Origin: an uncultured Eubacterium sp. | GTDB taxonomy: Bacteria; Bacillota; Clostridia; Oscillospirales; CAG-272 | NCBI GenBank assembly: GCA_900544285.1 | Contig: UQUT01000001.1 | Coordinates: 186,001 to 250,000 of the forward strand | Direction: 5' to 3' | DNA length: 64,000 bases | In this document: piece by piece, positions 7,807 through 14,471 of the stretch | Layout of the letters: each line of letters opens with the position of its first letter | Position numbering within the stretch: the stretch's first letter is position 1 | Notes under the pieces: generated by a model | What the model was told of the DNA's origin: nothing | Seen by the model: only the letters and a program-made list of their open reading frames with translations | Databases searched by the model: none | Position numbers and translations under genes: made by a program

Positions 7807-9120
7807 TTATTTTCTGTCCTTATCGTCAAAGATGTCGCCACACTCTGGACAGAACTTCGGCGGATGAGCAGGATCTTCCGGCTCCCAGCCGCACTTGTCG
7901 CAACGGTAAAGCGGTGCGTCTTCTGGTTTCTTTGCTCCGCATTCGGAGCAGAATTTACCCTTGTTTGTCGCTCCGCAGGACGGACACGTCCAGCCGTCTT
8001 CGGGCTTTTTGGCTCCGCATTCCGTGCAGAATTTTCCTGTTACGGTCGCGCCGCATTTGCATTTCCAAGCACCTGCGGGAGCGGGCGTCGGCTGCGGTTG
8101 CTGCTGTCTTGCCTGCTGACCCATCTGATAAAGGCTCTGAGCGTTCATTCCGCCTGCCTGAGCAGCCATTCCCATGCCCATAAAGCCCATCATTGCACCG
8201 TTTTCATTTGCAGCAGCGGCTTTCATAGCCTCTGCCTGTGCGCCGACGAGCGTCGCCGCCCCCATTGAAGGATCGCGGAGAATTGCCGCGTGCTGCGCCT
8301 TCTTTATCAGCTCTGCGTCCTCTTCGGGAAGCGTTACCGAGCCGAGCGCAATGCTGACAACCTGAAGTCCTCTGAGCTCGCCCCATTTTGCGGAAAGCGC
8401 GCTGTTCATTGCGTTTTCAAGGTCCGTGTTGTGAGCAACTATCTGGTTTGGGCGGAGTCCAAGCTTGGAGAGCTTACCGAAAGCGGGCTGAAGCGCGCTG
8501 ATGAACTCGGTCTTGAGCTGACCGTCGATCGTATCTCTTGTGTATTCTCTTTCAACATTGCCGCATACGTTCGTATAAAAAAGAAGCGGGTCTGCAATTT
8601 TATAGGAATAAACGCCGGAGCAACGAACGGAAACGTCGATATCAAGACCGATGTTTCTGTCAACAACCCTGAACGGAATGGGGTTCGGAGTGCCGAACTT
8701 GTTATCAATGAGTTCCTTTGTGTTGAAATAATAAACTCTCTGATCCTTGCCCGTGTCTCCGCCGTAAGTAAAGCGCTTGCCTATCGTTTTGAACGTGTCG
8801 ATTATTCCCTTTCCCAAAGATCCGGTAAATATGCTCGGCTCCGTTGACTTGTCATATGTGTATTCGCCGGGCTCGGCGCACACCTCAACAATCTTTCCCT
8901 GCTCAACGATCATCATACACTGACCGTCCGCAACGGCAATTCCCGATCCGTTTGAAATGATATTGTCATTTCCCTTTGTGTTGGACGAACGACCACTGAC
9001 GCGTTTTTCGCCCTTTATCATAAGAGTATCCGATGAGAGAGCGTCACAATAGAAAAACTCCTTCCATTGGTCGGCAAGCGTTCCACCGACAGCTCCCGAA
9101 AGTGCTTTAATAAGTCCCAT
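7807..9120 (-). CDS. SPFH-domain protein with C-terminal zinc ribbons (YdjI-like)
   Basis: A 437-residue cytoplasmic, membrane-associated protein. Residues 1 to about 265 form an SPFH/band-7-like domain of the YdjI type (FFYCDALSSDTLMIKG near the start, VVDRNIGLDIDVSVRCSGVY in the middle). A low-complexity Gln/Pro/Ala linker follows (about 330-355), then three zinc ribbons (CKCGA...CTECG, CPSCGA...CSECG, CDKCGWEPE...CPECG). It is the first gene of the operon, with an upstream sigma-A promoter and GGAGGG Shine-Dalgarno. SPFH proteins form membrane scaffolds; with the zinc-ribbon and TPM partners this forms a YdjGHI-like membrane module. The assembly role is inferred. Confidence 0.87.
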   Translation of the reverse strand: MGLIKALSGAVGGTLADQWKEFFYCDALSSDTLMIKGEKRVSGRSSNTKGNDNIISNGSGIAVADGQCMMIVEQGKIVEVCAEPGEYTYDKSTEPSIFTGSLGKGIIDTFKTIGKRFTYGGDTGKDQRVYYFNTKELIDNKFGTPNPIPFRVVDRNIGLDIDVSVRCSGVYSYKIADPLLFYTNVCGNVEREYTRDTIDGQLKTEFISALQPAFGKLSKLGLRPNQIVAHNTDLENAMNSALSAKWGELRGLQVVSIALGSVTLPEEDAELIKKAQHAAILRDPSMGAATLVGAQAEAMKAAAANENGAMMGFMGMGMAAQAGGMNAQSLYQMGQQARQQQPQPTPAPAGAWKCKCGATVTGKFCTECGAKKPEDGWTCPSCGATNKGKFCSECGAKKPEDAPLYRCDKCGWEPEDPAHPPKFCPECGDIFDDKDRK

Positions 9121-9150
9121 AACTGTTTTCCCTCCGTTTTTGTTATTTGC

Positions 9151-9168
9151 GGATACGTCCCCGTATCC
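9151..9168 (-). promoter_or_regulatory. GNRA-loop hairpin at the 5' end of the SPFH operon mRNA
   Basis: A perfect 7-bp stem GGATACG / CGTATCC closed by a GGGA (GNRA) tetraloop on the transcribed strand. It lies within a few bases of the predicted transcription start, so it may protect the mRNA 5' end. Confidence 0.5.
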
Positions 9169-9179
9169 TTTACAAATCC

Positions 9180-9208
9180 ATTATACATCAAAACGCGCAA
9201 AAAAGCAA
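9180..9208 (-). promoter_or_regulatory. Sigma-A promoter for the SPFH / zinc-ribbon / TPM operon
   Basis: On the minus strand TTGCTT (9203-9208), a 17-base spacer and TATAAT (9180-9185), 60 bases upstream of the start codon. It does not look like a sigma-W promoter (no TGAAAC / CGTA), unlike the Bacillus pspA-ydjGHI operon. Confidence 0.7.
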
Positions 9209-9342
9209 CAGCGATTTTAAGATGATTATGTAATTTTTCTCTTGATTATGCATACAGTTTATGATAGTATTATAAAGTCGGCAAAAAACAGAATTTTGCG
9301 ACTATAACTGCGATATTACAAACCGAAAGTGAGGATGTTTAT

Positions 9343-9888
9343 ATGAAAGTTATGATTGCCTCTGATATTCACGGCTCAGCTCTCTTTTGCGAAAAGCTCA
9401 TAGAGGCATACAACGCCGAACAGCCGGACAAGCTCGTTCTCCTCGGAGACCTGCTCTATCACGGTCCGAGAAACGATATCCCCGGCGGGTATGACACAAA
9501 AAAAGTCGCGGCTCTTCTCAATGGAATAAAAGAAAACATCATCTGCGTGCGCGGAAATTGCGACAGCGAGGTCGATCAGATGGTCCTCGATTTCCCCATA
9601 AAGGCGGACTATGCTCTGCTTTATATCGGCGGAAAAACCGTATTCGCAACACACGGCCATCTTTTCAATGACGATAATCCACCGAAAATGGCGGGCAACT
9701 TCATCCTTCTCTGCGGACACACACACGTCCCCGCCTGCGATGATCACGGCTCGTTTTTATATGTAAATCCGGGTTCCGTATCAATTCCGAAGCTCAATTC
9801 CGACAGAGGCTACATCGTTATGACAGAAAACGACATAACTTGGAAAACCATCGGCGGCTCGGCTTATAAAAGAATCGACCTCAAATAA
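9343..9888 (+). CDS. yfcE: Metallophosphodiesterase of the YfcE/MJ0936 family
   Basis: A 181-residue calcineurin-like phosphoesterase, the usual length for YfcE. The metal-binding motifs appear in order: SDIHG near residue 6, VLLGDLLYHGPRN near 33, VRGNCDSEVD near 65, ATHGH near 104 and GHTHVP near 126, with NPGS near 143. Members hydrolyse phosphodiesters in vitro; the physiological substrate is unknown. It starts at ATG 9343 with GTGAGG upstream. It lies 37 bases ahead of the metQNI promoter and appears to be transcribed separately. Confidence 0.92.
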   Translation: MKVMIASDIHGSALFCEKLIEAYNAEQPDKLVLLGDLLYHGPRNDIPGGYDTKKVAALLNGIKENIICVRGNCDSEVDQMVLDFPIKADYALLYIGGKTVFATHGHLFNDDNPPKMAGNFILLCGHTHVPACDDHGSFLYVNPGSVSIPKLNSDRGYIVMTENDITWKTIGGSAYKRIDLK

Positions 9889-9924
9889 ATTCCGAAAAAA
9901 TTGCACATTTTTTCAAATTTCCTC

Positions 9925-9953
9925 TTGACAAGCCCCCGCCTTTGTGATATGAT
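9925..9953 (+). promoter_or_regulatory. Consensus promoter of the metQNI leader transcript
   Basis: TTGACA (9925-9930), a 17-base spacer and TATGAT (9948-9953). The predicted start is near 9960, giving an untranslated leader of about 230 bases before metQ. Confidence 0.85.
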
Positions 9954-9986
9954 ACGTCCATATTTATCCGCGGGGAGGAACACGTG

Positions 9987-10088
9987 ATGCTTACAGCGCT
10001 TACGCTTAAAGGGATGATAATGTGCATGTCTATGATGCAAGCCGAAGATTGCTGTATCATACGTTTCCGCACGCAAAAAAACGTCTGA
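9987..10088 (+). CDS. Methionine-rich leader peptide upstream of metQNI
   Basis: A 33-codon open frame starting ATG 9987 (an in-frame GTG lies just before it) and stopping at TGA 10086-10088. GGGGAGG (9972-9978) sits eight bases before the ATG, a much better site than chance. Codons 10-17 read M-I-M-C-M-S-M-M, five Met in eight codons, in a transcript that encodes a methionine importer. That is the layout of an amino-acid attenuator peptide. The frame continues through the 5' arm of the stem at 10042-10053 and ends between the two arms. Translation is inferred, not shown. Alternative: a chance short frame, made less likely by the Shine-Dalgarno and Met clustering. Confidence 0.7.
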   Translation: MLTALTLKGMIMCMSMMQAEDCCIIRFRTQKNV

Positions 10089-10152
10089 TCCCAAAAGCGG
10101 ATAATGTACAAAGCAATCTTCGGAAGCCGTATTTTCAAGGCTTCCGTTTTTT
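10042..10152 (+). promoter_or_regulatory. Attenuator: competing stem and intrinsic terminator before metQ
   Basis: Three structures can be read. Stem P1 is a perfect 12-bp pairing of CCGAAGATTGCT (10042-10053) with AGCAATCTTCGG (10112-10123). Within it, P2 pairs ATCA.ACGTTT (10056-10066) with AAACGT.TGAT (10079-10089). The terminator is CGGAAGCC (10121-10128) / GGCTTCCG (10139-10146), followed by six T. P1 and the terminator share the bases CGG (10121-10123), so they compete. Ribosome position on the Met-rich leader frame could choose between them. No S-box or T-box consensus is present. Confidence 0.72.
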
Positions 10153-10189
10153 GTTTTCAAAACTATTTTTCTCAAAGGAGATTTCAAAA

Positions 10190-11038
10190 ATGAAAAGAAT
10201 CGCAGCAATCGTCATCACACTCGCTCTTGCCCTTCTGCTTCTCGCTTCGTGCGGCGGCAAGAAAGGCGTAACAATCGCAGTTCCCAATGACACAACAAAC
10301 GAAGCCCGCGCGCTCCTTCTTCTCGAAGCAAACGGACTTATCAAACTCAAGGAAGGCGCAGGCATAACGGCAACCGTTCGTGACATCGTCGAAAATCCTT
10401 ATAACATCACAATCAAAGAAGTTGAAGCGGCTCAGCTTCCCAACTTCCTCTCCGATGTTGACTATGCAGTCATCAACTCAAACTACGCAATTTCCGCAAG
10501 TCTCAACCCCACAAAGGACTCTCTCGCCATTGAGGGCTCATACAGTAAATACGCAAACATTCTTGCCGTCAAGGAAGGCAACGAGAATACTCCCAAAATA
10601 AAGGCGCTCAAAGCAGCCCTTGAAAGCAAGCAGGTTGCTGATTTTATCGCAGGCAAGTATGACGGCGCAGTTATAAGCACGGTTGACAACCCCACAGACG
10701 GCTTTGACGCCTCCGTAGACTACGCTTCCATCGCAGGCACAAAGATAACCGTTGCCGCTTCATCCACTCCTCATGCAGAAATTCTTGAAGAAGTAAAGAA
10801 GATTCTTGCCGAGAAGAACATCACACTTGACATAAAGGTTTTCTCGGATTATGTCGTTCCGAACAACGTCGTTGAAAGCGGCGAATGTGACGCAAACTAC
10901 TTCCAGCACACACCCTATCTTGACGACTTCAACAAGGAAAACGGCACACACATCGTTTCCGTTTCCGCTGTTCATGTTGAACCGATGGGCATTTATTCGA
11001 CAAGCCACAAAACGCTTGACGACATCAAAAATAAATAA
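10190..11038 (+). CDS. metQ: Methionine ABC transporter substrate-binding lipoprotein
   Basis: The extracytoplasmic methionine-binding subunit of the MetNIQ importer, NLPA family, 282 residues. The N terminus has a signal peptide and lipobox LASC (Cys near residue 20). The body has the NLPA features AVINSNYA near residue 94 and GECDANYFQHTPYLD near 227, which line the ligand site. The ATG at 10190 is chosen because AAAGGAG is 10 bases upstream and the signal peptide begins there; an in-frame extension to 10022 would run through the terminator. It is the first gene of metQ-metN-metI, downstream of the Met-rich leader and attenuator. Methionine is the expected substrate; D-Met and Met derivatives are possible. 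Confidence 0.93.
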   Translation: MKRIAAIVITLALALLLLASCGGKKGVTIAVPNDTTNEARALLLLEANGLIKLKEGAGITATVRDIVENPYNITIKEVEAAQLPNFLSDVDYAVINSNYAISASLNPTKDSLAIEGSYSKYANILAVKEGNENTPKIKALKAALESKQVADFIAGKYDGAVISTVDNPTDGFDASVDYASIAGTKITVAASSTPHAEILEEVKKILAEKNITLDIKVFSDYVVPNNVVESGECDANYFQHTPYLDDFNKENGTHIVSVSAVHVEPMGIYSTSHKTLDDIKNK

Positions 11039-11053
11039 GGCAGTAAGTTTATA

Positions 11054-12052
11054 ATGATAGAATTACGCAACATTTGTAAGACTTTCGAAGGTGCGGGCGG
11101 CAGAGTCGACGCGCTTCACAACATAAATCTGACAATCGCAGACGGCGATATTTACGGTATCATCGGTATGAGCGGCGCCGGAAAAAGCACGCTTGTTCGA
11201 TGCATAAATATGCTTGAGCGCCCGACAGAAGGCGAGGTTATAGTCGACGGAGTGAACATAGGGGAGCTTTCCCCCGCCCAGCTCCGCGAGGCAAGACGCG
11301 GCATAACGATGATTTTTCAGGGTTTTAACCTGCTTATGCAGAAAAACTGCCTGAAAAACATCTGTTTTCCTATGGAACTCGCCGGTGTGCCGAAAAGCGA
11401 AGCCATAGAACGTGCGACAAACCTCCTTGAGCTGGTCGGTCTTCCCGACAAGGCAAAGGCGTATCCCGCGCAGCTTTCCGGCGGTCAGCAGCAACGAATA
11501 GCCATCGCCCGTGCGCTCGCAACGGATCCGAAGGTTCTCCTCTGCGACGAAGCGACAAGTGCTCTTGACCCGAACACCACCCATTCCATTCTCGGACTGA
11601 TACGTGACATAAACAAAAAACTCGGAATAACGGTCATAATCATTACGCACCAGATGAGTGTTGTTGAAGAGGTCTGCAATCATGTTGCGATTCTCGATAA
11701 CGGCGAGGTTGTCGAAGAAGGCGCAGTCGGAACGGTGTTTGCAAGCCCGAAATCGGCGGCTGCAAGACGGCTCGTTTTCCCCGGAGGCGCGGACGATCAG
11801 GTTTCAAACCCGCACAAGGAAAAACGTCTCCGCGTTGTTTTCAGCGGCGCGCAGGCGGCAAGTATGCCTCTCATTTCATCTATGGCAATTGAGATGAACA
11901 TTCTTGTCAACATAGTTTCCGCCGCAACACGCTGTATCGATGACAAGACCTACGGTTCTATGCTTCTGGGCGTTCCCGGCGGCGAGGAACAGGCAAAGAT
12001 GGTTGCCGGATATCTCGGATCCGTCGAAAACGTGACTGTTGAGGAGGTGTGA
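11054..12052 (+). CDS. metN: Methionine ABC transporter ATP-binding protein
   Basis: The 332-residue ATPase of MetNI. Walker A is GMSGAGKST near residue 38, with signature LSGGQQQR near 142, Walker B LLCDEATSALD near 163 and switch His IITHQM near 197. Residues from about 255 to the end form the NIL domain, which binds cytoplasmic methionine and inhibits transport. It therefore probably retains post-translational feedback as well as the upstream attenuator. The start is 15 bases after metQ with a modest AAGG site. Confidence 0.96.
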   Translation: MIELRNICKTFEGAGGRVDALHNINLTIADGDIYGIIGMSGAGKSTLVRCINMLERPTEGEVIVDGVNIGELSPAQLREARRGITMIFQGFNLLMQKNCLKNICFPMELAGVPKSEAIERATNLLELVGLPDKAKAYPAQLSGGQQQRIAIARALATDPKVLLCDEATSALDPNTTHSILGLIRDINKKLGITVIIITHQMSVVEEVCNHVAILDNGEVVEEGAVGTVFASPKSAAARRLVFPGGADDQVSNPHKEKRLRVVFSGAQAASMPLISSMAIEMNILVNIVSAATRCIDDKTYGSMLLGVPGGEEQAKMVAGYLGSVENVTVEEV

Positions 12053-12054
12053 GA

Positions 12055-12753
12055 ATGAATAATATGTTTTCTCCGGAAAAACTGCAAACGGCTATCGACA
12101 TATTGAGGCACGATATTCCCGGCGCAGTTCTTGAAACTCTATATGTCACGCTTATCGCAACAATTTTTGCGTTTGTCATAGGACTGCCGCTCGGCGTTTT
12201 GCTCGTCGTCGGCGATAAGGGCGGAATTCTTCCCCTCCCGAAGTGGCTTATGAAAGTGCTGAATGTCATTGTGAACCTTCTCCGCTCCGTTCCCTTCATA
12301 ATACTTATTGTTGTCGTATTTCCTCTCACAAGACTTATCGTCGGCACGACGATAGGCTCGGTAGCGTCGATTGTACCTCTTGTCATAGCGGCGTTTCCGT
12401 TCGTTGCGAGACTTGTTGAAAGCAGTCTGCGCGAAGTCAATCCCAACATAATCGAAGCGGCGCAGAGTATGGGAGCAACGCCTTTTCAGATAATAACAAA
12501 GGTAATGATTCCGGAAAGCGTTCCCTCACTCATTTCAAACGCTACTATCGCCGTAACCACAATCCTCGGCTATACGGCGATGAGCGGCGCAATTGGCGGC
12601 GGCGGGCTCGGAAACATCGCCATTATGTACGGTTATCAGCGCTATAACTATATGATCATCCTGATTGCCGTTGTACTTCTGATAATCCTCGTTCAGATTT
12701 TCCAGAGCGTCGGCACGGCGCTTTCCGTAAAGACCGATAAGCGACTGAAATAA
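12055..12753 (+). CDS. metI: Methionine ABC transporter permease
   Basis: A 232-residue inner-membrane permease with about five transmembrane helices. The EAA-loop region EAAQSMGATPFQIITKVMIPES couples it to MetN. The ATG at 12055 is preferred over an in-frame GTG at 12049, because GGAGG (12043-12047) is seven bases from the ATG and only one from the GTG. It begins two bases after the metN stop, so the two are translationally linked. It ends the operon before a bidirectional terminator. Confidence 0.95.
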   Translation: MNNMFSPEKLQTAIDILRHDIPGAVLETLYVTLIATIFAFVIGLPLGVLLVVGDKGGILPLPKWLMKVLNVIVNLLRSVPFIILIVVVFPLTRLIVGTTIGSVASIVPLVIAAFPFVARLVESSLREVNPNIIEAAQSMGATPFQIITKVMIPESVPSLISNATIAVTTILGYTAMSGAIGGGGLGNIAIMYGYQRYNYMIILIAVVLLIILVQIFQSVGTALSVKTDKRLK

Positions 12754-12763
12754 CATAATAAAC

Positions 12764-12798
12764 AAAAAGCGTTCTCCCAAATCGGGAGAACGCTTTTT
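12764..12798. terminator. Bidirectional terminator between metI and glnS
   Basis: A 15-bp perfect stem AAAAAGCGTTCTCCC / GGGAGAACGCTTTTT serving both convergent operons. Confidence 0.9.
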
Positions 12799-12809
12799 GT
12801 TTATGCAGA

Positions 12810-14471
12810 TCAGAATTTGTATCCGTCCTTAAGACTTACAATTCTGTTGAACCTGTTTACGTGCTTGGAGTCCGGAGTGAAGTATCCGGTTCTTACAAAC
12901 TGGAACTTTTCGCCTGGTCTTGCCTCGCCAAGCGACGGCTCAATCTTTGCGTCGTCTATCTCAATGACAGATTCGGGATTAAGATATTTATCATAATCCG
13001 CCGTGTCAATCTCACCCATGTTTTCAACAGTAAAAAGGTTGTTATAAAGCATAACTGTCGTTGTAAGTGCATTCGGTGCGGAGAGCCAATGGATCGTCCC
13101 CTTGACCTTTCTGCCGTCAGTAGGATTGCCGTTGCCTGTTTCAAGGTCTGCATTTACGTGAATTGCGATTATATTTCCGTTTTCGTCTTTTTCAATGCCC
13201 GCATATTTGACGATATACGCACCCATAAGTCTGACCTCACCTTCAGGCTTGAGACGGAAGAACTTCGGAGGCGGAACCTCTGCAAAGTCGTCCGCGTCGA
13301 TATAAAGTTCGCGGGTAAACGGGAGCTTTCTCGTTCCCGCCGACTCGTCATTGGGGTTGTTCGATACCTCAAAATATTCGGTCTTATCCGAGGGATAGTT
13401 ATCTACTATGAGCTTTATCGGATGAAGAATGGCAATTCTTCTTTGCGCTTTTTCGTTCAACTCTTCCCTGATACAGTGTTCAAGCAAAGCAATGTTTACA
13501 AGGTTGTCATTCTTTGCAACTCCCGCACGCGCGATGAAATCAAATATTGACTCCGGCGTAAAGCCTCTTCTGCGAAGAGCGCAGATTGTAGGAAGGCGGG
13601 GGTCGTCCCAGCCGTCAACCATTCCGCTCTCGACAAGATAACGGAGATATCTCTTGCTCATGACGGTGTTTGTGACGTTCAGTCTGGCAAATTCTCTTTG
13701 CTTCGGTTTTGGATCAAAGCCGCAGTTGTCAACTACCCACTCGTACAGCGGACGGTGGTTTTCAAACTCGATTGAGCAGAGAGAATGTGTGATTCCTTCA
13801 AGAGCGTCCTGAATGGGATGAGCATAGTCATAGAGCGGATAAATGCACCATTTGTTTCCCTGCCTCTGGTGCGGAACGTGAAGAATACGGTAGATCGCAG
13901 GGTCGCGCATGTTCATATTGGGCGAACTCATATCTATCTTTGCGCGGAGAGTTTTCGAGCCGTCCGGGAATTCCCCGTTTTTCATTCTCTCAAAGAGATC
14001 AAGATTTTCTTCGACGGAACGGTCACGATACGGAGAGTTCTTTCCGGGCTCTGTGAGCGTTCCTCTGTATTTGCTCAGCTCCTCCGCCGTAAGGTCGCAG
14101 ACATATGCCTTTCCCGCTTTTATCAGCTTGACGGCGTATTCGTAGTCGGCGTCAAAATAATCGGAGCCGTAAAAAATGCCGCCGTTCGGAATTGCGCCGA
14201 GCCATTCAAGATCTTCTCTTATGCTGTTTACAAATTCGTCGCCCTCTTTGACGGGGTTTGTGTCGTCATAACGGAGATTGAACTTTCCGCCGTATTTCTT
14301 TGCCGTTTCATAGTTTATCCAGATCGCTTTCGCGCTGCCGATGTGGAGATAACCGTTCGGCTCCGGCGGAAAACGCGTGTGGATTTTCAGATCGGGATTG
14401 TTTCTCAGATCCTCGTCGATTATATCGTGAATAAAATTATTCTTTATTTCCTTGATCTCTTCCATTTTCAT
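12810..14471 (-). CDS. glnS: Glutamine--tRNA ligase
   Basis: A class I aminoacyl-tRNA synthetase that charges tRNA-Gln directly, 553 residues. RFPPEPNGYLHIGSAKA carries the HIGH-type motif (HIGS) near residue 43, and VMSKRYL the KMSKS-type motif near 270. The C-terminal beta-barrel anticodon-binding region ends FNRIVSLKDGYKF. A direct GlnRS is not universal in Firmicutes, where Gln-tRNA is often made by the GatCAB amidotransferase; here GlnRS follows GluRS. The start codon overlaps the gltX stop as ATGA (14468-14471), so the two are cotranslated. A second in-frame Met lies two codons in. Confidence 0.96.
   Translation of the reverse strand: MKMEEIKEIKNNFIHDIIDEDLRNNPDLKIHTRFPPEPNGYLHIGSAKAIWINYETAKKYGGKFNLRYDDTNPVKEGDEFVNSIREDLEWLGAIPNGGIFYGSDYFDADYEYAVKLIKAGKAYVCDLTAEELSKYRGTLTEPGKNSPYRDRSVEENLDLFERMKNGEFPDGSKTLRAKIDMSSPNMNMRDPAIYRILHVPHQRQGNKWCIYPLYDYAHPIQDALEGITHSLCSIEFENHRPLYEWVVDNCGFDPKPKQREFARLNVTNTVMSKRYLRYLVESGMVDGWDDPRLPTICALRRRGFTPESIFDFIARAGVAKNDNLVNIALLEHCIREELNEKAQRRIAILHPIKLIVDNYPSDKTEYFEVSNNPNDESAGTRKLPFTRELYIDADDFAEVPPPKFFRLKPEGEVRLMGAYIVKYAGIEKDENGNIIAIHVNADLETGNGNPTDGRKVKGTIHWLSAPNALTTTVMLYNNLFTVENMGEIDTADYDKYLNPESVIEIDDAKIEPSLGEARPGEKFQFVRTGYFTPDSKHVNRFNRIVSLKDGYKF

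Noticed and set aside
7201..8268. Long open frame antisense to the zinc-ribbon and SPFH genes
   Set aside because: It lies opposite two conserved genes, has no Shine-Dalgarno and low-complexity composition; other long antisense frames (13785-14723, 23409-24578, 31700-32683) were rejected for the same reason.
10022..10189. In-frame upstream extension of metQ to an ATG at 10022
   Set aside because: It would run through the attenuator stem and terminator, and the signal peptide with its own Shine-Dalgarno begins at 10190.
9960..10190. SAM (S-box) riboswitch or T-box leader ahead of metQNI
   Set aside because: Neither the S-box core nor a T-box GGGTGG-ACCGCG segment could be found; the leader instead has a translated-looking Met-rich frame.
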